From: Haliclystus octoradiatus
Taxonomy: Eukaryota; Cnidaria; Staurozoa; Stauromedusae; Haliclystidae
DNA: 64,000 nt
Reading direction: 5' to 3'
NCBI GenBank assembly: GCA_916610825.1
Contig: OU744451.1
Coordinates: forward strand, 16,949,307-17,013,306
Shown piece after piece: positions 12,970 to 25,743 of the stretch; the stretch's first letter is position 1, and every line of letters begins with the position of its first letter. Under the pieces are notes generated by a model. The model saw nothing but the letters and a program-made list of their open reading frames with translations. It did no database searches and was not told the origin of the DNA. The position numbers were made by a program, and so were the translations under genes.

Positions 12970-14564
12970 CTTACACCAAATCAATGAAATAATCATGAAA
13001 TTTCATTGGTGTTCTCACAACACTCTCATGGTATTTTCATGGAGTTGGTGTTGGTAGTGTTACGATGTTATTGTTATTTTTATTATTATTATCACAATCA
13101 CTAAACAATGAAACATTAACAGTTTTACCGGCCAACACCTCGATGCATTTTGTTTAACAGAAGCTGTGAGGATTCAAAGTGGAATTTGCAATTTGCTTTT
13201 GGTTTCAAAAATAGCTAAATAGTCGAAAAATCCGGAGAAGACAAATTGTCTATATGTTTGATTTTCAGGGTCTGTAAGCCTCTTGGAGCCTAAATGTTTC
13301 GTTGATCTATGAGCTGAGAGAAATAATGTAAACTCAATAGAATTTCCCACAATTTTTCCCAAGGGACTGGTATTAACAATGACAAATCTGAAAGTCATAT
13401 GTAAATCAGGATAAGACAATTTGTCTTTTCGTGACTTTGTGACTACAATTAGAAACTGAAAATGGAGACAATAGTTTTATTTTATCGTTATGACGAGCAT
13501 AATACTAATTTTTCCTTTATCAGAGACTAGGTAGTTATATCCAAGGAGAGAACTCTGTTAGCATCATGAAAACTTTTAGTTATATTTGAATATGTACATA
13601 GAAATGTTTGATTTTAATTATATCTAGCAAAGTTCTGATAGAATAATGATGATCAGCAATAGTAAATATATATGCTTAGTCATATATAAGATTTATTTAT
13701 TTTATCAAGTATGATTATTCCAGATTTTGAAAATGTAAATTACCGTAAAATATTGAAACAATAAAAGAATTAAAAAGTAATTATGCAGAAGGAACAAGTC
13801 GAATTGATGCACAATAGTATTATAGACCTGATAGATGTGTTTACTTAATGCCGTTTTCATGAACAGCTCAGAATTAGTATTTAATTAAGGCTGGAAAATA
13901 CATTAAGTATTAACTGGCATATAATGAGTAGCGCCTAGGAGGAACTGAAATACATTATATAGTTGATAATGACATGACACTATACCTTGGCAGTGAAAAT
14001 TGGAACCATGCGAAAGGCGAACATTTTGCATGTCATTCTCTGATGCATATCTCATGCTCTTTCCTTGCAAATAATTATCTTATTCATAAATAAAACAGAA
14101 AAAAAATATTCCCGATTGTTTTCCATGATGGATCTTTGAACTTTTGTAACATAAATGAGCTACTTAAAACAGTTGATTTAACGGATATATGTAACGAAGA
14201 TAACATTGGAGGTTGAGCACTGTCAGGGAGAGGATGGCTTCGATACTTGATTAACAATATTGAAAGAGCCTCTATGACAGGACCAACCTTACTGGTTGAT
14301 GGTTAAAAGCAAAGAGAGTTATTACATATTGGCTGGCGACATGTAAAGATTTAAAGGGAGAACGATTACAAAGACTAGGATATATAATACATACGCTACA
14401 CTTTCATTAGAAATAGATTCTCATAGGAATTTCTCATGAATAAATATTATAATCTATATTCTCATCCTTAAAATAATTTCAGATTTATAATGGTTTGTTC
14501 TATAGGTAATTAAGGAATATTCTATATGAATATATATATATATATATATATATACAGTTAATGT
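12970..14564. other. Spacer between MITE and 3' end of gene B
   Basis: A minus-strand ORF of 81 codons (13174-13419) is kept in both units but has no domain I recognise and no visible start context. A (TA)n run lies at 14530-14555. Nothing else seen. Confidence 0.4.
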
Positions 14565-17389
14565 TTAACAAAAGCCACATGACTTTCTACAGCTCTTTTC
14601 TGTGACATGAACATAACGAGTACAGTAGTTTAGTTGGGCAAATGTTTTACAATACGTTTCAAAGTCCTTACACGTTGGATCTAAAAATAGAAAAGTATCA
14701 ATTTAGACAATCTTTCCTAGAAATGTATATTCAATTTTTATCAACACCATTGTGAGTTTATATATATATATATATATATGATATATAATAATAATAATAT
14801 ATGGCGAAAGAGTCAAAGAATACTATACTAAAGGGTTACCACATACTTGCCATGTTTGTATCCATATTTACTAAACGAGAAAATGTTGGGAGACACGAGT
14901 GAAGCGTTACAAAATCACGAGCTCTCACGCTAAAAATGCAAGCATGTGGTAGCCCCTTTCTAAAATACAAATGTCGGAATCCCATTCGACGGCGAATTTT
15001 CAATTCATGAATTCATAATTTAAAATTCAATTCCAATTCATAAACCATGAGCAAAGAGAATCCCACAACAAGATAGATATTGTCGAATAAAGAAAGACGT
15101 ATACAAGAACGTCTGTAATATAAGTGGTACAATAGTTCTTTAGCAAATTAATGCAGTTATTGTTATTTAAATTTTAGGTTTACCTTGAAGCAGCGACGTA
15201 GCCTAGAATTATCTTTCATTCTGTGTTTTTATTTTGCATGTTACACGACCAATAACTCATTCACCACGCTTTTCAATAAATATAAACGTCTTGAGCTAAA
15301 TGTCATTTTGTAAATCGTAGCCATTATTGAGATATTTATTGGATTGTTATCAAAAAGTTATAAATTCTGTATTTTATCACAGATCAATCTTTTTTAAGCT
15401 TGCAGTTTTTCCCGGTTTTCGGAGCCATGTTTTACCCTAGGATTTCATGCACGCTCTTTCGACCAATCAGATCGCAGAAAACCTTCGTGATATTTAAGAA
15501 TCAAGTTTCACACATTTCACAGTGATCTTCAGACAGATTTTTTACTTCAGACAGATTGAGTAAAAAGTCTGCCTGAAGATCGCTGTGAAATGCTTGAAAC
15601 TTGAGTAACAATAAAGAATGTGTATTCTTTGACTCTTTCGCCATATATTATTATTATTTACCGCTCTGTCAAATGAAGACATAGAGCCCTATATTATCTG
15701 TTATAAGATAAACATAAATGTTATTATATATATGGAATATGGATGTTTCTTACAAACAATTAGTTCATGCATGCAGCTCGATAGAAAAGAAAATTTTCAA
15801 AACTGAAATTGACAATTGACATAAGATAAAAGAGTATTGGGCATTCACTAATTCAAGTGATAATCTATCTCTATTCTAGAAAAGTATTGAAACTTTCAAG
15901 AAAACACTTCACGATTGAGTTACATTGTCCGAAGTAAGTTAATAAATTACCATCAGGCCTAGAAATTTGAATATACTAGACCAAGCGCCACATACCTAAG
16001 ACGGCAGGTTTCTCACGGCAACTTGAAATTCACACAAAATGTTCATAAAAATACCATAAATACTTTCCCGTTCTTGTTTTAGTTAAATTTTATTGTGGAG
16101 CTCACCAATGATAAATTTGTAAATCATTTAGCGGTCAGAGCCCTCTTCATTCATATATTTCGTGTTTTCTTCATGCTTCTATGGATTCGCAAAATCAAGG
16201 GAGAACAAATGAATCGCAAAAAATGAATCTCACATGCAGCATTTTCTCAAAACGATAAGTAGGCTTTGACCGTGAATCATGAAATATAAATTGGATTTTT
16301 GAAGGGTTCACAATAAAATTTAATTGAAACCAGAAATAGGGAATTGTTCAGCATATGTTTATCAACACTTTTTTGTGATTTTCAAGTTGCCCGGAGAAAC
16401 CTGCCATTTTAATTATGTGGCGCCCGGTCTATATCATCAGTCTATGTATTCAAGACAGACTATTTGAAGTTAGTTATACACACCTCCGCAGAAACTGCAA
16501 GCTTTGGCACAATACTTTCCCATGAAGCTTTTGCTTTTCTGACACATTCCAAAACTTTTGTAATATAAACATACTCCTTCGAATAGATGGTTTGAACACA
16601 ATGGATCTACAATGGAATAGCAAAAAAGACATATAATATGGATGTGTATATCCATTAACTTTTAACAATGATTTATTTCATTAAGATTATAAGTTGTTGG
16701 AAAGTGCTGCTAGGCTTTCAGCAGCTTCTTCAGGGGACCCTATAGTCATATGAACTCTAAGTTCAGACCTGATCATATCTGATCGACTGTGGCTTAAGTT
16801 TCCCCCAAGATCGTACTCAATCTTGTATTTATAAGATAATTTATTTTCTGATGGTGGATGAAATGGCCAAAATGGAATTGTATTATGCATTATTTTCACC
16901 GGAACTTCAATGAAATTTGTTAAAGTTGATCTTGAGTGACACAGCTGATACCAGTGAAGAGGTTTTAAAATCTGCTCCAACAGAGTGGTATAGTACATGC
17001 ACCTTCGGTAGGGCGATGCCATCTCAATTTCCCGTATTACTCAAATAATGTAAACGCTCTCTTTCTAAAGTATACTACTATGAACTGCATGGAGATGAAA
17101 CTTCAAATCCATGCGGTCTGTAGTGAAATAATATATATGACACAAAAGAAATGTTCTATAATATTTAAAATCATTTTCCTCCATAATTTTAGCTTATTCT
17201 AGAACATGTGGACACAATTAGACCTTGAAGAGATGAAATAAATATATTTCTACTAAATAAACTGCTTGGATTAGACAAAAAGAATGTTTTCATACCGTGA
17301 GCTGGAGGCATATCTTGAGTATGGATAAATTGATGACTCAAAGTGATGAAAATTGAGCAAAATGCAAACACTGATATGAGATACTTCAT
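14565..17389 (-). CDS. ShKT gene B: secreted two-ShKT-domain protein (3 exons)
   Basis: Minus-strand exons 17389-17296, 16606-16484 and 14680-14565 give about 110 residues. Exon 1 is a signal peptide (MKYLISVFAFCSIFITLSHQ then FIHTQDMPPAH). Exon 2 carries a domain of 8-8-10-3-2 cysteine spacing (starts CSNHLFEGVC, ends CSFC). Exon 3 carries one of 6-8-10-3-2 spacing (starts CKDFETYC, ends CGFC then TAA). Both introns are phase 1 with GT..AG ends. Architecture, exon lengths and spacing match gene A, so the two are paralogues, arranged tail to tail. Intron 2 holds two MITEs (14787-15658, 15979-16429). The gene looks whole; its role is unknown beyond secretion. Confidence 0.85.
14787..15658. mobile_element. 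MITE in intron 2 of gene B (872 bp)
   Basis: Bounded by an inverted repeat of about 36 bp that includes ATGGCGAAAGAGTCAAAGAA on the left and its inverse on the right, with AAT repeats at both outer edges. No transposase. It contains a strong internal hairpin at 15501-15604. Because the ends lie in AT repeats, the target-site duplication cannot be read. Also present at 27563-28434. Confidence 0.75.
15501..15604. repeat. Long hairpin inside the MITE
   Basis: The left arm (tcaagtttcacacatttcac, running on through AGTGATCTTCAGACAG) pairs with the right arm (CTGCCTGAAGATCGCTGTG, running on to CTTGAAACTTGA). Each arm is about 45 bp, with few mismatches and a loop of about 14 bases containing a further partial copy of the TTCAGACAGA word. 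Confidence 0.65.
15979..16429. mobile_element. Tc1/mariner-type MITE in intron 2 of gene B
   Basis: 451 bp flanked by TA (15977-15978 and 16430-16431) with terminal inverted repeats of about 45 bp. The left arm runs GACCAAGCGCCACATA and the inverse of the right runs GACCGGGCGCCACATA, both continuing through GGCAGGTTTCTC. Length, TA target and absence of an ORF fit a mariner-like MITE. Also present at 28755-29205. Confidence 0.8.
16687..17022 (-). CDS. Unrecognised 111-codon ORF in intron 1 of gene B
   Basis: Starts MASPYRRCMYYTTLLEQILK and ends SLAALSNNL. It is open in both duplication units, with a clustered 2-base change that swaps one residue (KYKIEY versus KSKIEY). It is on the same strand as gene B but has no cysteine framework and no recognised domain. 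It could be a relic of an inserted sequence, an alternative exon or chance. No evidence of translation. Confidence 0.25.
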   Translation of the reverse strand: MASPYRRCMYYTTLLEQILKPLHWYQLCHSRSTLTNFIEVPVKIMHNTIPFWPFHPPSENKLSYKYKIEYDLGGNLSHSRSDMIRSELRVHMTIGSPEEAAESLAALSNNL

Positions 17390-18069
17390 TGTTGCTATGG
17401 TTTGCGCAATCTGTGAAATAATATTTCAGGATATATAATTAGACGAAGAAGAATTTGAAAGGTAATGTCAAGTTCATGTGGGTGGTATTAATCGTTAAAC
17501 CAAGTTTTTTCAGTTGATATTGTCTGGCTAACAATCTGTTAAAGATGTCTGGTATTGACATTTTAATACGTTCACATCGATCGTCAATTAGAAAAATTAC
17601 AAGAAATTCATTGCATGCATATTATTCACGTCTTAGTCTTAATTATTAAAATATGCTTTACAGCTTAACAGCTGATGATATGTTAGAATGTCGATGATAT
17701 TTAACTGAAAATAAAATATGCTTCATAAAATATGCTACACGATTAGAGATATTAATACCACGCTATCCTAATTATTTAACCTCTGATAAAAATTTCATCT
17801 TTTATAAAATTGTTTTCGAAAGATAATTCTGCCAGTCGTCGACAGGGACATATATTCAGTAACGAATATATTCTATCCTATATACATGCGATTAATCTTC
17901 ACAACTAATTAGTTCACTTATCAACATAAAGTTAACAAATACAACACACACATGAGAAATTATTCCACACTCTTATACTAAGCAGATATTGCAGAAATCT
18001 ATGAGGTTTATACGACATATATATACGAAATATATGATACGACATTTATTTATCATATTACAATATTAA
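17390..18069. other. Upstream region of gene B
   Basis: AT-rich with no gene seen. Unit 2 carries an extra 77 bp in the corresponding place (after about 30699). Confidence 0.4.
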
Positions 18070-19568
18070 GTTATTGATAATAGAATATTCTATATATGAT
18101 TATTGAAATACATTAGTACTAGCATTATCTCTAATTCAATAGTATGTTGATTGGGAGAATGAATGGTTAGTTAAAATATATTTTGTAATTAGTGTATATA
18201 ATTATTCACGATTTGATTCCATGTTAGCAATTTATGTTTTGTCTTTATTATATAACAATTTTTACAATAGTAGTATTTCTAAATATATTGATTATGACTA
18301 AGAAAGATATCAGAATGATGGCTTGTGAAAATGAAATATGAAATACAGGCTTGATGATTAAAATGGTTAATTGGAACAGGTATAGCAGCCAACCAACAAA
18401 CCTTTGGGATTGTAACTCTCCATGATAAGTTGCTTCAATGATTTTAAAAATGATTTTTTTGAAAATTTAATGTTGAATGAACTCAAATAGTAACATGCAG
18501 CCATTCCAGAGAGAGAAAAACTTGTATGCCGGTAGGCGTTGTAAATAATCTGTTCTAACAAAGGGTACACAAAATTTATTTTGCTGTCGATTTACATTTT
18601 TCGTAGTCAGTTTGAAAACATTTATCAAGAGAATTGGACAAGTTTGATAAATACTTGTGTGTAGAAAAGACACAACTCGTAATAAATAAAGATCTTTCAG
18701 TTTCAAAATTTTATAAGTTTTCATTAGTGGTTCAGTGTGTGCATATTGAACTTGGACCCACAAAGTATCCGAATGCATCTTTTATGGGACAGCAGACACT
18801 CTTGAATATGATGAATGTTGCCTGTTGGGATATCAATGATAAACATACCTTATCGTCGTAAATAAGATGATAACGCAGCCCTATTGCCTATTGTCAATAT
18901 TTGCTGAGAAATATCCCTGGATGATCGATTTCGATCAAACAATATGATAACATTTTTTAAAGAAGAACTAGATTGTTTGTGGTAACTGTGCTAATTAGTA
19001 AGGTTCAAGCTTGCACAAGAATTACACTTTTGAAAGGTAAGGAATATTTTAGATAATATCATGCCTATTCGTATAAAGTTAAACATTTGTAGACGTATAT
19101 TCCTTCTTTTAGGAATACTTTTATAATGCTTCATTTGACCTTTTGTCCATTCAAAATTAGCTAAATTGAATCTTGAATCATTTAAAATATTCAAAATACT
19201 TGTTGCTGGTGTTCAAATCTTCCTCGGCCCCTGCTAAATCTGAGGAAAAAAGGAATTACGACTCTCTTTATACTCTTATATATGTAAAGAGAGAGATTTT
19301 TTCTTTGGATAATATAAGAATTCTAATCTATCATCCACATAGTGTTCTTAGACGACTGGTTACTTCTTTTATTGTTAGAATAAGATCACATTTTTTTCCT
19401 TCGCTCACAACGAAAATGAACTGATGTTGTCGGACCTCCGCGATTCAGCGTATGTTAGTTAGACTGTATATAGACTATAGCACACTGAGATGCTATCTTC
19501 ATCTCTTTCCCTTCCCTTTCACATTCTAATTGTTCTGTTCTTTTTTTCACGCCTTGAAGACACCGGTC

Positions 19569-21087
19569 ATGGGATCGAAATACAACAGAAAATTGATACT
19601 GCTTTTCATAGCCTGCAGCATATTGATAGCTGAAGCCGATGATCAACTTACTGACTACGCGTCACTACACTTACAGCTAAGTATGATATAAAGTACTCAC
19701 GCATGTTTCGATGTATAATTTAATCTTCGAACTGTTTATGTAAGATTTTTATGAACGAATGTGATAAAGTAATCTACTTTTTATGCAAGAATTGATGGCC
19801 AAAACCAGAAATGTCATAGTTATGTAGCGTATTTACTGGGGAGAACTAAGAAAAGCTTGTCAATACTCCGTGTGCTATTCAACGTTCAACGGTCATTTAT
19901 AGTGTAATAAAAGAGATATAATTCCAGCCGATCCGAAATAACTGGTGAAAGTAAGAAGGTTGTAAATGATCAAATAAATGAATTTTGTTTTCTTTCTGAC
20001 TGTGTATATATGATTATCGATAATAGATTACACTCGCTAATTAATTCCATTTTGAGTTTCCAATTTATGTAATTTTTTCATATTTCGTAGACAATGATGG
20101 CGGAAAATGCATTGATCAATTATTCCAAGGTATTTGTTTAATGAAGAAAAGTGTGGGAAATTGTCGGAAAAATGCAGACTACATGAGCAAAAATTGCCGA
20201 AAAACATGCAGAATGTGTAGAGGTACTTTAATGCTTTTTAATTTATGATGATTACAGCAAGTTGATATTATGCTATACCAGTAACCAAGAATATTATTTG
20301 TCTCCAAAATCTAAAATACATTGTGATAAAAATTATTTGCTAAATATTAGGTCTACATTGTTCTCCTGAAGGGTTACCTCTACGCCGATAAAGTATTTCC
20401 TCTCTGGATCGCCATGGATAGTCTCTGCCACATAAAGACTCTTGATCGTTTCTCATTTGTTTTTTTAATGATCAGTTTTCCAACTTTATTGATAAAGCGC
20501 TTGCCCTTTTCTCTAATGGCTCCTGCAGTTTCTGCTACTATTGCATGAAATTCATATCTTTTTAGGAGTTTTGAAGAAATATTTATAGATAAAGCCACAG
20601 TAATTGAAATTTGTATATATGTCTCTTTCTCTATTCTAAACAAAAGTTTTCTGCAGTCATTTCTAAGCGATGTTGTACTGCTATGTAGAGCCAAAACTAT
20701 TGCAAATCAAAACACTAGAAACCACCTGGCTATAAAAAAATCAGTGCTTTTAGCTAAAACAAGAACTTATAGCATTCTATACTCAAGAACATCTTTTAGG
20801 AATCAAAGTTCCATGTGTACTTTAACAATGCATTCTATTCAATTCACTTATCAAATCAATATAATCAATCCATCTATACATCAATTCATGTGTAAACAAG
20901 AACCAAATTAAACAACAACAACATGTATATATACAGTTTTCTATTGTTCTTGTAATTAATTATATTTTTAGATGCAAGCTGCTTTGATGCCAAAACTTAT
21001 TGTAAAAGTTTTTCAAGTATTGGATATTGTGGACGAGACAGCGCACTGATGACGGCAAACTGTCAAAAAACATGTAAACTTTGCTGA
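19569..21087 (+). CDS. ShKT gene A, second copy
   Basis: Exons 19569-19680, 20091-20222 and 20972-21087. I see no base change from gene A in exons or introns, so the predicted protein of about 119 residues (signal peptide plus two six-cysteine ShKT domains) is the same. It lies in the part of the duplication that is identical between units. Whether both copies exist in the genome or the identity is an assembly effect cannot be settled from sequence alone. Confidence 0.82.
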
Positions 21088-22384
21088 ATAATGAGCATAT
21101 GCTTGGATGCAGTCTTGATCAGGGATATAAAATTTGAAATGTTTAATTTTAATAATAGAGAGGGAATTATTGTAAAATGTACATGATAGGAGAAACTTTG
21201 AAAACGGATATTTGTAATTTACAATCTTATCTGTATTAACAATTACAATTAGCAACATCTTATGATAATTTTGACAACACCTATAGTATAGTATATAGAC
21301 AAACAAATATTTAATACTCCTATATGAGAATATAATATATTAATGAGAGAGGATATTGATAACTGTTTTTTTCAAAATAAATCCATTGACGAACGCATTG
21401 TCGACATCAAACGTAAAATCAATGCTAAAACGTGTTGACTTGTTTATGTTTTACAGTTTTACCCATATACTAGTACATAGAGGGAAGTATAAATTTCAAA
21501 ATATTTCAAAAGGAAGATTCACAAGGCCGTTTGTGGGCTTCAAACGTGTTTTCTATCAATTAAGTTTAATAAGAACATCATCATGTTAACACTACACATG
21601 TCATTAATAAAAATGATGCACAATATGCTAACACAGCGTATATACTTCAAAAATCCCGCAGAACTCATGTCGAATGATGAATGTCGATTATAATATCTAA
21701 ACCTCACGTGGGATACCTTCACCTATTGCAATCAGTAATAGCAACATAACATTTGAGTTTGGTAAAAACAAACTTCACAATTAGTACTTTTCCCATGTTC
21801 CTGAAGTAGGATGTTGTTTGGATGAATGTTCAATTCAGAGTCCGTTTCCTCGGCACAAAGTGTAGAGATATGTCTGAAATGTCATAATAGTACCCTTAAT
21901 CTAAGGATTTTATGATAAAAGCATCCGACTTTGCCAGGGGTCCAACTTTACTCCATGCCATATTTCCTTTGAATCGATATACTTATTTTACCGCCAATAT
22001 CTATACTATCACAGATGAAATAGACATGATAGTTTGAACACAGATAGAAATTGCATGTATATATTCTCTGGAGATACGTTGTTGATATAATAGATCATTT
22101 GATTTGAAACTCGATTGCCTATCACTGATCCCGAATATTAATGGATTATTGTAAATCAGGAAGAAGTCATCACATAATATTGATATGACATCAAAAAACA
22201 CAGAGATAAGTTACATTTTTTGACGAATCGTGCCAATTTGTGAAATTAATGACGTTAAACTTTGCCCAATGGTAACTAATAATCAACATACGTTTCTTGC
22301 TACAGTCGTTTAAATAAGGATTATAAATGGAATAAGAACTGATAATAACTAAAAAGTCATCTAACTTATTTATTTCTATTAATA

Positions 22385-22724
22385 TTCAGATTTCAGCAAT
22401 GCCATCATAGCTGCTCCATTTTTACACAATTCGATTTATAAACTTTTCGTTTTCCAAAATTCAACTCATTTGTTATTTGCCCTTCTCGTTTACTCTTCTA
22501 AATTCTCCTCTTTATAAATTATTCTCTTTTCTACTTTACTGTCACTCATTTGCGTCACTCAGCTTAGTTCAAGTTTCACGTCGTTTTTATCTTAACTTAA
22601 TACAGTACTATGAACATTTATAACATAACTACTAGATAACAAATGTTTACTAAATTAAAAACTTATAATATGTCATCCAAATAAACAAGCACTTGTGCTT
22701 ACGGATGACTGCAACCATTTACAT
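22385..22724. other. 335-bp block present only in unit 2
   Basis: Unit 1 goes directly from TTAATAT to ACATATTTTC (about 9709-9726), while unit 2 has 335 extra bases. No inverted ends, tail or target duplication frame the block, so a deletion in unit 1 is as likely as an insertion in unit 2. Confidence 0.6.
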
Positions 22725-22750
22725 ATTTTCTAAATTGATGTATGGTTGAA

Positions 22751-22942
22751 ATACATACATACATACATACATACATACATACATACATACATACATACAT
22801 ACATACATACATACATACATACATACATACATACATACATACATACATACATACATACATACATACATACATACATACATACATACATACATACATACAT
22901 ACATACATACATACATACATACATACATACACACATACATAA
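22751..22942. repeat. (CATA)n microsatellite, about 45 units
   Basis: Counterpart of the array at 9747-10162, pure from 22751 to 22930 and followed by the same CACACATACATAATACC end, which confirms the homology of the flanks. Confidence 0.97.
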
Positions 22943-24974
22943 TACCTTCTAGCCTTTTGAAACTAAACGTTCATAGTTATTCGTGAATTCTTTCGAAGTA
23001 GCCTGAATTGTAATTCTCAAAAACGCAACTCGCAGTTCAAATGTGCACGAATGCAAAGAATGTATAGTATCATATTCAGCAATTTTAAATTGAAAACTAG
23101 ATATGTTGATGTGATTGTGGTTGACCGAAAATATGTCAGATATTTATTAACAGAATGCAAGTGTCATCTACCGCACAGTGCAGCACATATCAGCAATCGA
23201 TCCATTATTATTGGCGCGCATTGAGATAAAAGATTAATACAATTTCCTTGAGTTGTGTTAGAGATAATGATTTCAAAAAGGATTAACTCCTGATCAATAT
23301 ATCAAATGCATTGAAAATATCCTACACTTTGTGCCATGCATGATTCTCTAGCTAAAATAAGTTATAAGAGAATAAAGAGGATAATATTTCCCAGAAAGCA
23401 ATGGTTTTTCCACAATCAAGAGACCACACACTTGTCTTCAGTGCTAGAAAAATGTCTCATTCAAGTAGAAATTATGTTCTGAAATTGTTGATTTTTTGTA
23501 AAAATAATTCTCAAATGAAGAACATATATCTCTAGAATATCATAACTTTTGCTGTGTGAAATGAACTTAAAATTACACATTTAGCGAAATTTATCTCTAC
23601 TTATGCACATACCAATTAAAGGCTAAACCTTTTACATGTATTATAATTCTATTAATTATAATTCGCAGTTTACAACCGTGTATAAATTTTAAAAATAAAA
23701 AAGGATTCGAATTTATCAACTTCAGCTACCCGGCCCATACTACTAAGAGATAATTCAAGGTACAAAGCTTCTTTAATTTTAATTGGACGTCTCAGCTATG
23801 TTGTTGCTGTTTTCCTCAGCGATATTTGGGTCAAAACACCACTTTGAAGGGGATTTTCACCAAGAAATAATTTCCAGATCGAAAAAATAATTACGCCATT
23901 GTTTATTTCACGTCGGGTTCTACTACATATGTAAAGATAATCTGGGGGTTTATTCCCACTTTAACTATTTATAATTGGGAAAAAGGTTAACCTTTTTAAC
24001 TTTAATAAAAAAGTAACTTGTCGAGATTCTTTATTCTATTCATATATTCCGTGGTGTAATTACTTTCTCCTAAATTGAGCAACAATTGTGTTTTCTCAAG
24101 AAAACTATTGCATCAAAGCGTTATCGTATCAGGGTCAACAAATGTTCAGCTATCTTGAAAAAAAATATATTCCTAACTTCAAACTGTAGACACACACAGT
24201 CCCACAACAAAATCCCATTTGACATGTAAATCTCCCGGGGGCGGGGGTACTTTATTAATTTTTTGACGGTGTGTGCTGTTTCAAAAAATAAAGGAAAACA
24301 GTAAAATTTTACAGCAAATAAAAATGAAAACCCTGAAATGTTATGCTTTTATGAGCAAAACAAAGAAAATGTTCTAAAATTTTTGAAAATCTCTGAATTG
24401 ACACAGTAAAATTTCACAAGAATCTGGAGAAGTCTCCCCTTAAAAATGGCAATGTATGGAAATGTGGATTGTAGCCTCTAGACATTGATATTGTATAATA
24501 TATTAGGTGAACAATATATTAAACACGTATATACAAAAATGAGTTTTAAAATCTAATACAATTTTGTATATATGATTAAATAATTAATATTTACAGCATT
24601 TAGGAATCTTTACAAAACTGTATTTAAATTAAGAAACAGAATACCACACCACTTTGAATTAAACTTATCCAAAGTTAAATGAAGTCCATAGCACCCAATT
24701 ATCAAACAAAAACATTGTGTTCTTGTGATTAATCAAAATTTGAGTATTTACACGCAGCTATATATAGGAAGAAATTACTAACATGTTTAGCTCCGAGTTA
24801 CTACATGTATACATGAATTACAATTCGATTCGAAAGTAAAAAGGTTTTGTATATGATCAGTGAGTTCAACAAAATTAGATCACACTCCAATGCCACAATC
24901 TGTAAGTCAACTCAAAAAACACATTAAAAGCACACTAATTAGTTAGGATTACAAATATAATACTAATTACATTA
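22943..24974. other. Spacer, no gene seen
   Basis: Counterpart of 10163-12206, with scattered substitutions and small indels. The densest run of changes (23670-23850) includes small replaced blocks, for example TTTGGGTCA followed by different bases in the two units. Confidence 0.45.
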
Positions 24975-25740
24975 GACCTGGATTATACAGCGCGCTTTCG
25001 TTTACAGTAAATTGAAAGTTGGCTCGCTGCCGGCGCGCCCGTCTAACTTGACACGGCTCGCTGTCATTAGCACGGCGCGCTCCAAATCGAAAGCTCGCAT
25101 AGGAAGAGCGTGCTTTCACTTGAAGGCGAACTTTCATTTCGACATTCCAGGGATTCCTCTTACCATATTTGGTAAAAACCGGGGGTTGATGTCGAGAAAG
25201 AAATGTCTAGCCTCTTTTTCTCGGCCGTTGCCTAGATACAGTTCTGTTTTGCAAATAAACAGATGAATAAACATTGATTTTCTTTCGAATTATAATCGAA
25301 ATCCACAAAATAATAATAGGGAAACTACTCAGAGCATCTGTACTTCTCAATTGAAGAGGAGAAAACTTTCAAATAGTATTAATTAGACAAGGTTATATAT
25401 ATATGCTCTGCAGATTAGATATAAGCCACTGTCTTGTATTTGTAGGACCATGGTAGGTTAAAAAACTATCATTGTACGATAATCACAACTATTTGATGGC
25501 GAATTGTGATAAAAATCACTTTTTGAAGCAATAAATTTATTTCACGAAAAGCGTATACTTGTCAATCAAAAGTCTTGTGAGATATTTTCTTACACGTCAT
25601 CTTGTAATTCAAAGGAAGTTTTTACACAACTTTTGAGGACGGCTCGCTGTATAACTAGACATTTTCAAAAGCGCACGCCTTCAAATGAAAGCGCGCTCGA
25701 AAGCACGGCACGCTCGAAAGCGCGCTGTATAATCCAGGCC
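24975..25740. mobile_element. PIF/Harbinger-type MITE (unit 2)
   Basis: Same element and same TTA target site as 12207-12966, 6 bp longer here. The shared position shows that insertion preceded the segmental duplication. The first bases differ slightly (GACCTGG rather than GGCCTGG). Confidence 0.85.
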
Positions 25741-25743
25741 TTA

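Larger units (their letters stand above)
5401..18069. repeat. Tandem segmental duplication, unit 1 (about 12.67 kb)
   Basis: Every landmark in this interval recurs at +12,669 to +12,855 in the next interval. The start is fixed by 5401 matching 18070, and the end by the divergence after aagttat at 18068-18074 versus 30923-30929. All three junctions share the 6-bp microhomology agttat. The unit holds ShKT genes A (plus) and B (minus), the longer (CATA)n array and three MITEs. Compared with unit 2 it lacks a 335-bp and a 77-bp block. Confidence 0.95.

Noticed and set aside
22385-22724. The 335-bp unit-2-only block as a transposon insertion
   Set aside because: No terminal inverted repeats, poly(A) tail or target duplication; a deletion in unit 1 explains it equally well.
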